This document shows, piece after piece, positions 14,826 through 22,466 of a DNA stretch of 29,304 bases. Position 1 is the first letter of the stretch. Each line of letters begins with the position of its first letter. This DNA comes from JARKQH01 sp964631605 (lineage in GTDB: Bacteria > Verrucomicrobiota > Verrucomicrobiia > Limisphaerales > UBA8199). Location of the stretch: contig CAZVYG010000067.1 in NCBI GenBank assembly GCA_964631605.1, forward strand, positions 1 through 29,304, in the 5' to 3' direction. The notes under the pieces are model-generated. The model did not search any database, was not told the origin of the DNA, and saw only the letters and a list, made by a program, of their open reading frames with translations. A program made the translations under genes and the position numbers.

Positions 14826-16417
14826 AGCGAGCCACACCTGCCCCCCCATCCTCTCCCACCAGGAAAGCCGAGTCCGCGGCGCCCGCGGCCGCTTTGCCCC
14901 TTTCGCTGCGCCGCTTCTTCTACTTCACCGCGGCGCTCACCGGCGCGGCAATCATGATCGTCGAGATTCTCGGCGCCAAAATGCTGTCGCCCTACATCGG
15001 CACCTCCCACTTCGTCTGGACCGCCCAGATCGCCGTGACCCTCGTCGCGCTGGCCGGCGGCTATTATGCCGGCGGCCGGCTGGCCGACCGGTCGCAGCAA
15101 CCCCATTGGCTGTATGCGGCCATTCTCGGCGCTGCCGTCTATCTCGCCCTAACCGTTCTGGTGGTCGAGCACATCGCTTATTGGTGCCTGGACTTGAATC
15201 TCGCCCTTGGCTCCTTACTGGCTTCGGCGCTGCTCTTCTTTGTGCCCCTCAGCCTGCTGGCCATGACCGGACCCTTCCTGGTCCGCGTCATTACCTCCTC
15301 GGTTGCGGGTGTGGGCGGCAATGTGGGCCGGCTGACCTCGATCAGCACCCTTGGAAGCTTCGCCGGAACCCTCCTTATCGGCTACGTCCTCATTCCCTTC
15401 CTGCCCAACTCCGTAACCATGTATGTCACCGCGCTGGCCTTGATGCTCCTGAGCCTGGTCTATTTCGTGGGATTTCGCCGGCGCGCAACGGCGCCTGTCG
15501 TCATCGCCCTGCTGACGCTCGTCACCGTCGGCATTCCCTTGCGCCAATCCTTCAACCACAACTACCGGCTGGTTATTGAACGGTTTCGCACCAATTCCCA
15601 TTTCGGCCAGATTCAGGTGCTCGACCACCGCCAGAAACCAATCCGCTATTTCTTGAATGATAACCTGATTCAGAATGCCTACGACCTTGACCGCAAGCTC
15701 AGCCCACTGAGTTTCAGTTACATCCTTGCCGGCCTGGCCCGGGCTTACACAATCGAGATCAACGACGTTCTGGTCATTGGCATGGGCGTGGGCATCGTAC
15801 CCATGGACTTTGCCCGGGCCGGGGTGCGCGTTGATACCGTCGAGATCAATCCCGCCGTCCTCCCTATCGCTGTCAAATTCTTCGAGTTCCAGCCCGACAA
15901 GATCAACCTCACCCTCGGCGATGGACGCCATTTTCTCAACCGTTCAAACCGCCAATACGATGTCGTGATCCTGGATGCTTTTCTGGGAGATTCCTTCCCT
16001 TCCCACCTGATGACGCGCGAGACCTTCACCACCGTGCGGCGGCTGTTGCGACCGAACGGCTGCATCCTGGTGCATAGCTTCGGCGACCTGAAACCCGGCC
16101 AGGACTACCTCCTGGGCTCTCTGAAAAAAACGTTGCAAACGGTCTTTGGCAGCTTGCGCGTGCACACCAACGGCGAAGGCGCCTTTTTCTTCGCGGCGGG
16201 GGACTCTCTGCCCGATCGGCCAACCCAACCCTTTATTCCTCAGGCTGTCCATCCCGAGGCCCAGGCGGAGGTGCTGGCCGCCTTCTCCTCCACGGTGAAT
16301 GCCTTGCCCGACACCGGTTCCGTCCTCACCGACGATTTCAACCCAGCGGACTATTACGACGCCCACAACCGGGAAATCCTGCGCCGACGCCTTGCGAAAA
16401 CGGCCCGCCAAATGTAG
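14822..16417 (+). CDS. Membrane-bound spermidine synthase-like protein (fused MFS/spermidine synthase)
   Basis: 531 residues. The N-terminal ~230 residues hold about seven membrane helices, including FFYFTAALTGAAIMIVEILG, AQIAVTLVALAGGYYAGGRL, LASALLFFVPLSLLAMTGPF and STLGSFAGTLLIGYVLIPFL. The C-terminal half is a spermidine-synthase-like Rossmann domain: FGQIQVLDHRQKPIRYFLND, DVLVIGMGVGIVPMDFA, VDTVEINPAVL, ITLGDGRHFL-type LTLGDGRHF and DVVILDAFLGDSFPSHLMT. In true polyamine synthases the DAF-type loop carries a catalytic Asp; here DAFLGD keeps it. Many such membrane fusions have unknown substrates, and a polyamine product is not assured. Its start overlaps the SGNH gene end by 4 bases, so it is in the same operon. 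Confidence 0.85.
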   Translation: MKRATPAPPSSPTRKAESAAPAAALPLSLRRFFYFTAALTGAAIMIVEILGAKMLSPYIGTSHFVWTAQIAVTLVALAGGYYAGGRLADRSQQPHWLYAAILGAAVYLALTVLVVEHIAYWCLDLNLALGSLLASALLFFVPLSLLAMTGPFLVRVITSSVAGVGGNVGRLTSISTLGSFAGTLLIGYVLIPFLPNSVTMYVTALALMLLSLVYFVGFRRRATAPVVIALLTLVTVGIPLRQSFNHNYRLVIERFRTNSHFGQIQVLDHRQKPIRYFLNDNLIQNAYDLDRKLSPLSFSYILAGLARAYTIEINDVLVIGMGVGIVPMDFARAGVRVDTVEINPAVLPIAVKFFEFQPDKINLTLGDGRHFLNRSNRQYDVVILDAFLGDSFPSHLMTRETFTTVRRLLRPNGCILVHSFGDLKPGQDYLLGSLKKTLQTVFGSLRVHTNGEGAFFFAAGDSLPDRPTQPFIPQAVHPEAQAEVLAAFSSTVNALPDTGSVLTDDFNPADYYDAHNREILRRRLAKTARQM

Positions 16418-16495
16418 GGTCGAGCCTTTCATAAATATCTAATTTACAAAGGTTAGCGAAATTTCAGGAGCCCACTTCAGCCGCTTTAATGCTTC

Positions 16496-16566
16496 CCTCG
16501 GCGGAACCCGTTCGGCTCCACCCATAGCCCCGCGAAACAACACGGTCTCGGATCGGTTCCGCGAGG
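16496..16566. repeat. Imperfect inverted repeat in the leader region of the pseudopilin gene
   Basis: CCTCGGCGGAACC (16496-16508) pairs with GGTTCCGCGAGG (16555-16566), a 12-bp stem with one bulged G and a 46-nt loop. It lies in the 247-nt gap before the pseudopilin-like gene. That gap holds no other gene; an AT-rich patch (CATAATATTAG, ~16631) near its end may contain a -10 box. Confidence 0.35.
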
Positions 16567-16664
16567 ATGAATGAATAAATGCGAGTCACCTAAATTAGTT
16601 CTGGCCATCGCCCTGCCCTTAACGTAATTTCATAATATTAGCTTGCGGAATTGGGGACGCGAGG

Positions 16665-17606
16665 ATGCAGCGTCGCAAGGTCCGCAGCACGTTGAAACGC
16701 ATCGAACCTATTTATCGCATGAAACCGTTTCCCGGAAACCGACGCGCGAGTCAAAGGCCGGAAGCGCTTGCCGGGCGTCAATCCCGCGCGGCAGGTTTTA
16801 CCCTGATCGAGTTGCTGGTGGTGATTGCGATCATTGCCATCCTCGCCGCCATGCTCCTCCCGGCCCTGTCGCGCGCCAAGACCAAGGCCCAGGGGGTTCA
16901 ATGTATGAACAACTCGCGGCAATTGATGATGGCCTGGCGCATGTACGCGGAGGAAAACCGCGATGTTCTGCCTTTTGGTTACGGCACCATCGCCGCCGCC
17001 GCCCCCTACGTCTGGGTCAAGGGCTACATTGATGTCAACAACGACGCCGCTCGCGAAAACTGGGATGTGGATTACACCATCAAGCAAAGCTTGATCTGGC
17101 CGTTCTGCAATTCCCCGGATATTTTTCGTTGTCCCGCAGACCCCAGCACCGCGATCAATGCCCAGGGCCAGCGCGTCCGCCGCGTTCGCAGCATGGCCAT
17201 GAGCAACTGGGTTGGCGGCAATGGCAATGATCCTCCCTCCTATCGCGGATACTGGGGCCTGGCGGGCCGCTGGAAGGTTTACCGCAAGATTACCCAGATG
17301 TTAACTCCGGGGCCTGCCATGACCTTTGTCCTTCTGGATGAACGCCATGATAGCATCAATGACGCCTATTTCGTCGTGGAAATGGACGGCTTTCCCAATC
17401 CGGCCACGACAGAAGTCATTGATTATCCCGCCAGCTATCACGGGCAGGCTGGTGGCCTGGCGTTTGCCGATGGCCACTCCGAAATTCATCGCTGGCGTGA
17501 TCCGGATACCATGCCCGCCTTGACGCGCGACCTGACTCGAAAAGCCGATCCCAACAACCAGGACATCATCTGGCTCCGCCAGCGTTCCTCCCAGGACAAA
17601 GATTAA
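16665..17606 (+). CDS. Type II secretion pseudopilin-like protein with H-X9-DG domain
   Basis: 313 residues. A basic leader ends at AG, followed by the class III prepilin segment FTLIELLVVIAIIAILAAML, with the invariant Glu at mature position 5; a prepilin peptidase would cut between G and F. The rest has CMNNSRQLMMAWRMYAEENR, typical of this expanded family in Verrucomicrobia, Lentisphaerae and Planctomycetes, and the C-terminal H-X9-DG signature (H, nine residues GQAGGLAFA, DG). ATG 16665 gives a long leader; ATG 16719 (MKPFPGNRR) is an alternative. The family is present in very many copies in such genomes and its role is unknown. A strong terminator follows. Confidence 0.9.
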   Translation: MQRRKVRSTLKRIEPIYRMKPFPGNRRASQRPEALAGRQSRAAGFTLIELLVVIAIIAILAAMLLPALSRAKTKAQGVQCMNNSRQLMMAWRMYAEENRDVLPFGYGTIAAAAPYVWVKGYIDVNNDAARENWDVDYTIKQSLIWPFCNSPDIFRCPADPSTAINAQGQRVRRVRSMAMSNWVGGNGNDPPSYRGYWGLAGRWKVYRKITQMLTPGPAMTFVLLDERHDSINDAYFVVEMDGFPNPATTEVIDYPASYHGQAGGLAFADGHSEIHRWRDPDTMPALTRDLTRKADPNNQDIIWLRQRSSQDKD

Positions 17607-17628
17607 CCTGACCGTCCCGCCCTTTCCC

Positions 17629-17661
17629 GCGGTTCCTCCAGCGCTGGGGGAACCGCTTTTT
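17629..17661 (+). terminator. Rho-independent terminator of the pseudopilin gene
   Basis: GCGGTTCC-T-CCAGC pairs with GCTGG-G-GGAACCGC, a stem of up to 14 bp with one U-G pair (a tight loop in practice), directly followed by TTTTTATT. It lies 23 nt after the pseudopilin stop and abuts the stop of the convergent gene. Confidence 0.75.
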
Positions 17662-17929
17662 ATTGGCCAAACCAGAGCAGCGCGATCCCAACCACCAGCG
17701 CCACGCCCACCAGCCACCAAAACCAGTGGATTCCTGCCGGAACCACCTCCCTTCCGCCAAATTCCCGCTTCACGAAACCCTCGTAGTCAAACTCCTCGTC
17801 GGGCAAATCCAAACCGCCGGCCTTCGCCTCCTCCGACCAACCTGTCTCCGCGTCGGAACCGCACTCGGGGCAGGCTCGCGCCCCCGGCGGCACTTCCGCT
17901 CCGCAGTTGGGACATACGTCTGGGCTCAT
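17660..17929 (-). CDS. Zinc-ribbon membrane protein
   Basis: 89 residues. The N-terminus is a double-CxxC zinc ribbon: VCPNCGAEVPPGARACPECG. An acidic middle (LDLPDEEFDYEGFVKREFGG) is followed by one C-terminal membrane helix (WFWWLVGVALVVGIALLWFG). The layout suggests a tail-anchored protein with a cytoplasmic zinc ribbon. The start ATG is the only one that keeps the ribbon whole. It sits about 100 nt downstream of an FmdB-like zinc-ribbon gene on the same strand. No specific function is known to me. Confidence 0.75.
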   Translation of the reverse strand: MSPDVCPNCGAEVPPGARACPECGSDAETGWSEEAKAGGLDLPDEEFDYEGFVKREFGGREVVPAGIHWFWWLVGVALVVGIALLWFGQ

Positions 17930-18028
17930 GACTTGTTGCTCGTGCCAACGGATTAAGCAGAGTGGCGTCCAGCGATCTGCCTTCGCGAAAGAGGCGCCAG
18001 CCGCGCGGCCGGGGCCTGTGCGATTCGC

Positions 18029-18535
18029 TTAATAATCGTACAGGCCACTGTCGTGCGAGTACCCTCCCTCGCCGCCGCCACCCTCCTCGTCGGGACCGCC
18101 CATAAAGTCCCCGAGCACATCCCCCATGTCCTCCTCGATTTTCTCCGGGTCCTCGCCCGCCTCCAGGCGCTTGATCGCCACATCGAGCTCCTTGGGCACG
18201 GTGCCCGGGGGCATGATGTCCTTCATTTTGCGCATCATGTGGGCCATGTGCTTCGGGTTGTTCTCATCCAAATGCTCCATGTCCCGCTCCAACTGCATCA
18301 TGGCGCGCTCGACCCGCGGATCGTCGAAGTCCGGCATCGGGGGCTCGTCGCGGTCCCCTTCGGCCTTGGCGGCGGGTTCCTGCAGACCGCGGGTCATGGC
18401 GAAGCGGCTCATTTGCTTGACCATGTTGCGATTCCCGCACTTGGGACAAACGGGCGTTCGGTCCGGGTTGACACGCTTGGAAAGGAAATTAAAGATCACC
18501 CGGCACTTCGGACACGCATACTCGTAAATTGGCAT
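18029..18535 (-). CDS. FmdB-type zinc-ribbon protein with acidic C-terminus
   Basis: 168 residues. The N-terminus MPIYEYACPKCRVIFNFLSK is the FmdB/putative regulatory zinc-ribbon signature, completed by CPKCGNRNMVKQMSRF. The rest is a Met- and Asp/Glu-rich helical region (ERAMMQLERDMEHLDEN, MAHMMRKMKDIMP, IKRLEAGEDPEKIEEDMGD) ending in a Gly-rich GGGGEGGYSHDSGLYDY. The short FmdB ribbon is widespread and thought to bind zinc, perhaps in regulation, but its role is not settled. ATG 18535 was chosen because MPIYEY is the standard start; the longer frame upstream lacks support. A TTGCAC-N16-TAAGAT promoter lies upstream. Confidence 0.82.
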   Translation of the reverse strand: MPIYEYACPKCRVIFNFLSKRVNPDRTPVCPKCGNRNMVKQMSRFAMTRGLQEPAAKAEGDRDEPPMPDFDDPRVERAMMQLERDMEHLDENNPKHMAHMMRKMKDIMPPGTVPKELDVAIKRLEAGEDPEKIEEDMGDVLGDFMGGPDEEGGGGEGGYSHDSGLYDY

Positions 18536-18561
18536 AGCACGTTCTCTTCTCTTCCTCCGCG

Positions 18562-18589
18562 ATCTTAGCGAAGATTCCTTCCAGTGCAA
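18562..18589 (-). promoter_or_regulatory. Promoter of the FmdB-like gene
   Basis: On the minus strand, TTGCAC (18584-18589), a 16-bp spacer and TAAGAT (18562-18567). The following leader has purine-rich GGAGGAAGAGAAGAG before the ATG, a normal ribosome-binding region. Confidence 0.42.
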
Positions 18590-18961
18590 GCCGGGCTCCG
18601 CCCCGTCTCGAGCCGCCGGCTGCCGGCCGTTCATCCAAAGTCTGGCGGTCCCGAATCATGATTTCCGGAGCAGAGCCGGGGACAGTCCCATCCGCCACAC
18701 AACCAGGCAACGTGTGGGTGAAGGTTGGTGCCCCGAGCCCTGCGGTACCTGCTGAGATGTTATCGGCGCAAATCAAGTGTTGACCGCGTTCTCGGAGGCG
18801 ACTACAAAACGTCGGCATCCGCGGCAATGCGCCGATGTATGTGAACGGATGGCAATCATGACCAAAACTGAACACGCTCTGCGGTCCGTCAAAGAGATCG
18901 GCGGCCTGGTGCGCCCCGGGAACCTGGCCAGTTAAATAATCCAACCGAATCGCAAGACACC
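18590..18961. other. Gene-poor stretch
   Basis: No convincing gene. A small perfect palindrome GGGAC-A-GTCCC lies at 18679-18689. A 26-codon frame from ATG 18859 ends just before the ATPase remnant but has no recognisable content. Confidence 0.4.
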
Positions 18962-19033
18962 ATGCCCGCCTTAGACCAAATCACGCTCAAAGGATTCAAG
19001 TCGATCAAAGACCTCACCGACCTCCTGGACTAA
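18962..19033 (+). pseudogene. N-terminal remnant of an SMC/RecF-like AAA ATPase
   Basis: 23 codons, MPALDQITLKGFKSIKDLTD then LLD and a stop. The pattern (I-T/R-L-x-G-F-K-S-I-x-D-L) is the first beta-strand region of OLD/RecF/SMC-like ATPases, normally followed within ~15 residues by the Walker A loop. Here a stop comes instead and the rest of the gene is gone. Heptamer-like repeats follow directly. Confidence 0.5.
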
Positions 19034-19071
19034 ATCCGCCAACTCATCGCCATCTTCACAACCATTGACAA

Positions 19072-19189
19072 AAAGGCTAAAGGCCAAAGGCTGAACGCTG
19101 AATGATGATATGAACCAAAACCTCCCATCAATTCAGCTTTTAGCCTTCAGACTTCGACCTTTCCTTTCAGCCCTTAGCCTTTAGCCTTT
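19072..19189. repeat. Inverted, degenerate heptamer repeat (AAGGCTA / TAGCCTT)
   Basis: AAAGGCTAAAGGC (19072-19084) is perfectly inverted at 19177-19189, and an inner pair GCTGAAT (19097-19103) / ATTCAGC (19131-19137) is nested within. The arms are made of imperfect 7-mers such as AAAGGCT and TTTAGCC. The related 7-mer TTCAGCC is tandemly repeated inside the Rhs remnant at 28721. Confidence 0.6.
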
Positions 19190-19328
19190 CCCCATGCCCC
19201 CATCTGCAAACGCCTCATCGAGGTGGAGATGTTCAGGCGGGAGTAGGAACCCAACCAGCAAGCAGTATCCGCACCCATAACCCAGCACGACGGGGAAGCC
19301 GGGGCCGCAGCCGAACGCGGTGGTTTCT
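19190..19328. other. Intergenic stretch, nothing recognised
   Basis: Together with 19034-19071 this is the rest of a ~320-nt gap between the ATPase remnant and the fucosidase gene. No gene, promoter or repeat beyond those listed separately was seen. Confidence 0.4.
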
Positions 19329-19351
19329 AAGGAAAAGCGGGGTTCCCGCTT
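19329..19351 (-). terminator. Probable terminator of the GH29 fucosidase operon
   Basis: On the minus strand, AAGCGGG-AAC-CCCGCTT is followed by TTCCTT, 5 nt after the fucosidase stop. The 7-bp GC-rich stem with a T-rich tail fits a modest rho-independent terminator. Confidence 0.55.
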
Positions 19352-19356
19352 GGGGC

Positions 19357-20730
19357 TCAGCCTGCCAGCCCCCCGCCCAACTCGCTGACGGGCCGATCAA
19401 ACTCCAGCTTTACCACCATGACCGTGTTGGCCAGCTCGTTGACGGGCAGCCGGCATAACCGCAGATAGGCCTTCTGCTCGACGTGGTCCGTCGGCAGCAG
19501 GTCCACCCGGCACTGCACCGGCCGCCCATCGTTGAGCAAGGTTGCCCTCTTGGGCAACTGGGTCAGCGGTTTGAGCTGGACGCTCTCCTCCACCGGGTCT
19601 TTGTGAAGGTGAACATACAGCGTGCTGCCCCGGCCCGTGAGGAGCACGTCGCGATTCGATGTCAGATGCGAACACGGCTCCACCCCCTCGAATGACTCGC
19701 GCACCCGGCGATGCCAGCGCCCGACCCGGCGCAGGATGGCCGCGCTTTCCCTGGGAATCGTGCCGTCGCTTTTGGGCCCCACATTCAGCAGGTAATTCGC
19801 CTTCCGGGCGAGGTACCGGTCCAGGCTCCGCAGCAGGTGGCGGTCGGCGTAATAATCCTCGTCCTTCCGATACCCCCAACTCTGCCGCCCCACCGATTGA
19901 CAGGCTTCGGTCGGGCGCTCGAACGCGAGCCCTTCGTCTTTTTCGTAATCGCGCTCGGGAGTGCCGAAGTCCCCGTCGTCAAAGCCGCGGTTGTTAATGA
20001 CGGCGTTGGGTTGCAGGCGGCGGATCAGCGCATTGAACGACGGGTCCCGGTGTTTGGGAACATTCATGTCCCACCAGAACCCGTGTATCTCGCCGTAGTG
20101 AGTGCACAGTTCCGTAACCTGCGCCCGCACAAACTCGAGATACCGGTCCCAGTCCGGCCGATCACCCGTTTGCGGCGGCAGCTCATGATGCCGTCCCTGG
20201 TTCGGATAATTGGGATGGTTCCAGTCGGCAATGGAATAATAGAGGCACAAGGGGATGCGCCGCTGGTGGCACGCGTCGGCGAGCATCCGCAAAATGTCCC
20301 GCCCATACGGCGTGCGGCACGTGTTAAAACTCGTTTGCTTCGTGTCCCAAAGACAAAACCCGTCGTGATGTTTCGTCGTGAAGCAAACGTAGCGCATCCC
20401 CGCCTCCTCCATGAGGTCCAGCCACGCGTGCGGATTGAACCGCTTCGGATTCCACTGCTCCGCCAGCCGGACGTAATCGGCGCGGGCGATGCGCCGACGC
20501 CACTGGTCCTGCTCGTGCCAACCGTTGATCGCGTAAAGACCCCAATGCACAAACAACCCGAACCGCTTCTCAAAAAACCAGTCCCGGCCATCGCCAAAGC
20601 GGCCTTGAACACGCCCCAACCCGGCCGCGGCCTGCGCCTCCGCCCCCCTCAGGCGCAGCATCCCGCCCGGCAGGCCCGCGGCCGCAACCATGGCTCCGCT
20701 CACCCGGAGGAATGTCCGGCGGTCCATCAT
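19357..20730 (-). CDS. Alpha-L-fucosidase, GH29, Tat-exported
   Basis: 457 residues. A twin-arginine signal, MDRRTFLRVSGAMVAAAGLP, starts the protein. The GH29 barrel follows: WFFEKRFGLFVHWGLYAING, AGMRYVCFTTKHHDGFCLWD, TPYGRDILRMLADACHQ, IPLCLYYSIADWNHPNYPN and GEIHGFWWDMNVP, where the Asp of WWD fits the catalytic nucleophile. LLRSLDRYLARKANYLLNVG, PKSDGTIPRESAAILRRVG is the typical end of the catalytic domain, then a C-terminal beta domain. It releases terminal L-fucose from glycans with retention. ATG 20730 overlaps the stop of the small mutarotase-like ORF upstream (ATGATGG), so translation is coupled, and arabinose isomerase lies before that. The acid/base residue cannot be assigned safely. 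Confidence 0.92.
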   Translation of the reverse strand: MMDRRTFLRVSGAMVAAAGLPGGMLRLRGAEAQAAAGLGRVQGRFGDGRDWFFEKRFGLFVHWGLYAINGWHEQDQWRRRIARADYVRLAEQWNPKRFNPHAWLDLMEEAGMRYVCFTTKHHDGFCLWDTKQTSFNTCRTPYGRDILRMLADACHQRRIPLCLYYSIADWNHPNYPNQGRHHELPPQTGDRPDWDRYLEFVRAQVTELCTHYGEIHGFWWDMNVPKHRDPSFNALIRRLQPNAVINNRGFDDGDFGTPERDYEKDEGLAFERPTEACQSVGRQSWGYRKDEDYYADRHLLRSLDRYLARKANYLLNVGPKSDGTIPRESAAILRRVGRWHRRVRESFEGVEPCSHLTSNRDVLLTGRGSTLYVHLHKDPVEESVQLKPLTQLPKRATLLNDGRPVQCRVDLLPTDHVEQKAYLRLCRLPVNELANTVMVVKLEFDRPVSELGGGLAG

Positions 20731-20849
20731 GCGCTTTCCAGAATCAGGTTGGCGTATTGAATGGTATCGCCGGTTCGCACCAGCCCGATGGCCTGCGGCA
20801 CCCGCTTCTTGAACTCGGGGTGCGGGTTCAATATCCCCTGGATTAACAT
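20727..20849 (-). pseudogene. RbsD/FucU-family mutarotase remnant with a large internal deletion
   Basis: 40 codons. MLIQGILN resembles the start of RbsD/FucU proteins. HPEFKKRVPQAIGLVRTGDT followed by IQYANLILESA matches their last third; E. coli RbsD ends with a very similar HEQFK...AVIRSGECSPYANIIL. A normal family member has ~140 residues, so about 100 are missing, including the catalytic His/Asp region. RbsD and FucU interconvert anomers of ribose or fucose. The ORF starts 11 nt after the arabinose isomerase stop, and its TGA overlaps the fucosidase ATG, so it still serves as a spacer and translational link in the operon. The N-terminal match is short and could be chance; the C-terminal match is good. 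Confidence 0.6.
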
Positions 20850-20860
20850 AGGGGTGTGAA

Positions 20861-22372
20861 TCACGAGACCAACCCGCTGCGCAACGCGTAATACACCTCG
20901 TTGAAGCGCAGCTCTTTCTTGAAATCCCGCAGGCGGGTCTGCTGGTCAATGATCACCAGCTCAATTCCCGCAATCTCCGCGAAGTCCTCGAGCATCTCCG
21001 TGGTCACCGCCTGGCTGAAGCCGGTGTGATGCGCGCCGCCGGCGTGAATCCAACACGCGGCGGCGGTCGGCAGGTCGGGACGACACTCCCAAACCGCCCG
21101 CGCCACGGGCAGCTTCGGCAGCGGCTTCTCCGGAGGCACCACGTTGACTTCATTGACCAGCAACCGGAAACGATTGCCCAGATCAATGATCGAGGCATTC
21201 AATCCCGGCCCCGCCGGGGTGTCGAAAACCAGCCGGACCGGGTCGGCCTTGCCGCCGATGCCCAACGGGTGGATTTCCAGGGATGGCCTGCCTTGCGCTA
21301 TCGAAGGGCAAATCTCCAGCATGTGCGCTCCCAACACCAGCATCCGTTTCGGATTCAAATGGTAGGTGTAATCCTCCATGAAGGATGTGCCTCCCTTCAG
21401 CCCCGAGGCCATCACCTTCATCGCCCGAACCAGCGCGCAGGTCTTCCAGTCGCCTTCAGCCCCAAACCCATACCCCTCCGCCATCAATCGCTGAACCGCA
21501 ATGCCCGGAAGCTGCGCCAACCCGTGCAAATCTTCAAACGTGTCGGTGAACCCCTTGAAACCGCCCTGCGTAAGAAAGGCCCGCAGGCCAAGTTCGATGC
21601 GCGCCGCTTCCCGAAGCGAGGGCCGCATCTTGCCGCCTTTCCGCAGTTCACGCGCAACCGTGTACCGAGCCTCATACTCCTGAACCAGCCGATCCACGGC
21701 AGGGTCCGGCACGGCCGACACCTGCTTGACCAGGTCGCCGACCCCATACCCGTTGACCGAGTAGCCGAACTGCATCTGGGCGGCCACCTTGTCGCCCTCC
21801 GTCACCGCCACCTCGCGCATGTTGTCGCCAAACCGGCAGAATCGCGCCCCCTGCCAGTCATGCCACGCGGCGGCGGCGCGACTCCACGCCCCGATCTGCG
21901 CCTGGACCGACGGCTCCTGCCAGAACCCCACCACCACCTTACGGTTCATTCGCAACCGACTCTGGATGAACCCATGCTCGCGATCCCCATGCGCCGCCTG
22001 GTTCAGGTTCATGAAGTCCATGTCTATGGTCCCCCACGGAATGTCGCGATTGTGCTGGGTGTGCAAATGCAGCAGCGGCTTGCGCAACAGTTTCAACCCG
22101 TTGATCCACATCTTGGACGGCGAGAACGTGTGGCACCACGTGATCAGCCCAATACACGCGCCGGACTGGTTGGCTTCCTGACACAGCGCGGTCGCTTCCG
22201 CCGGCGTCTTCACCACCGGCTTGAACACCACCCTGACAGGGATTGAATGCGCACCACTGAGCGCTGCGGCCACTTCCTGCGCGTTGGCCGCAACCTCCTT
22301 GAGCGCCTTGGGGCCATATAAGTGCTGCGTGCCAGTTACAAACCATGCTTCGAGTTGCTTGAGGTCAATCAT
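20861..22372 (-). CDS. araA: L-arabinose isomerase
   Basis: 503 residues, the normal length. It converts L-arabinose to L-ribulose using Mn2+ in the cytoplasm. Signatures: LEAWFVTGTQHLYGPKAL at the start; LITWCHTFSPSKMWINGL; LLHLHTQHNRDIPWGTIDMD; DFMNLNQAAHGDREHGFI; the metal and active-site motifs AEGYGFGAEGDWKT, TSFMEDYTYHLNP and AGGAHHTGFSQ. The chosen ATG at 22372 gives MIDLKQLEAWFVTG, the family start; a longer frame would run into the promoter. It leads an operon with a mutarotase remnant and a GH29 fucosidase, which points to arabinose- and fucose-bearing glycans. No ribulokinase or epimerase gene is in the window. Transcription is probably under an operator in the promoter spacer. Confidence 0.96.
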   Translation of the reverse strand: MIDLKQLEAWFVTGTQHLYGPKALKEVAANAQEVAAALSGAHSIPVRVVFKPVVKTPAEATALCQEANQSGACIGLITWCHTFSPSKMWINGLKLLRKPLLHLHTQHNRDIPWGTIDMDFMNLNQAAHGDREHGFIQSRLRMNRKVVVGFWQEPSVQAQIGAWSRAAAAWHDWQGARFCRFGDNMREVAVTEGDKVAAQMQFGYSVNGYGVGDLVKQVSAVPDPAVDRLVQEYEARYTVARELRKGGKMRPSLREAARIELGLRAFLTQGGFKGFTDTFEDLHGLAQLPGIAVQRLMAEGYGFGAEGDWKTCALVRAMKVMASGLKGGTSFMEDYTYHLNPKRMLVLGAHMLEICPSIAQGRPSLEIHPLGIGGKADPVRLVFDTPAGPGLNASIIDLGNRFRLLVNEVNVVPPEKPLPKLPVARAVWECRPDLPTAAACWIHAGGAHHTGFSQAVTTEMLEDFAEIAGIELVIIDQQTRLRDFKKELRFNEVYYALRSGLVS

Positions 22373-22388
22373 AAGAAATACAAGCAGA

Positions 22389-22417
22389 CTTATGACGGTT
22401 TCACCGTCATTAGTCAA
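22389..22417 (-). promoter_or_regulatory. Promoter of the araA operon
   Basis: On the minus strand, TTGACT (22412-22417), a 17-bp spacer and CATAAG (22389-22394), followed by a 16-nt leader before the araA ATG. Confidence 0.5.
22392..22410. promoter_or_regulatory. Palindromic operator candidate in the araA promoter
   Basis: ATGACGGT-TTC-ACCGTCAT, a perfect 8-bp inverted repeat with a 3-bp centre, fills the spacer between the -35 and -10 boxes of the araA promoter and touches the -10. Size and position fit a dimeric repressor of the GntR or LacI type. No regulator gene is present nearby. A terminator is unlikely since no T-run follows on the minus strand. Confidence 0.55.
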
Positions 22418-22437
22418 ACCCGTAGATGGGTGAATTG
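22414..22437. repeat. 23-nt dispersed repeat, copy 2
   Basis: Matches 1023-1045 with two substitutions and one inserted A: TCAAACCCGTAGATGGGTGA followed by ATTG. Its left end carries most of the -35 box of the araA promoter. Confidence 0.45.
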
Positions 22438-22466
22438 AAACTTTGAAGCAACCGCCTTGGCCGCAA

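Noticed and set aside
19711..20760. 349-codon plus-strand frame opposite the GH29 gene
   Set aside because: Shadow of the GH29 coding sequence; no recognisable product or start signal.
21026..22246. 406-codon plus-strand frame opposite araA
   Set aside because: It mirrors a full arabinose isomerase; composition is Arg/Pro/His-rich as in shadow frames, with no motif.
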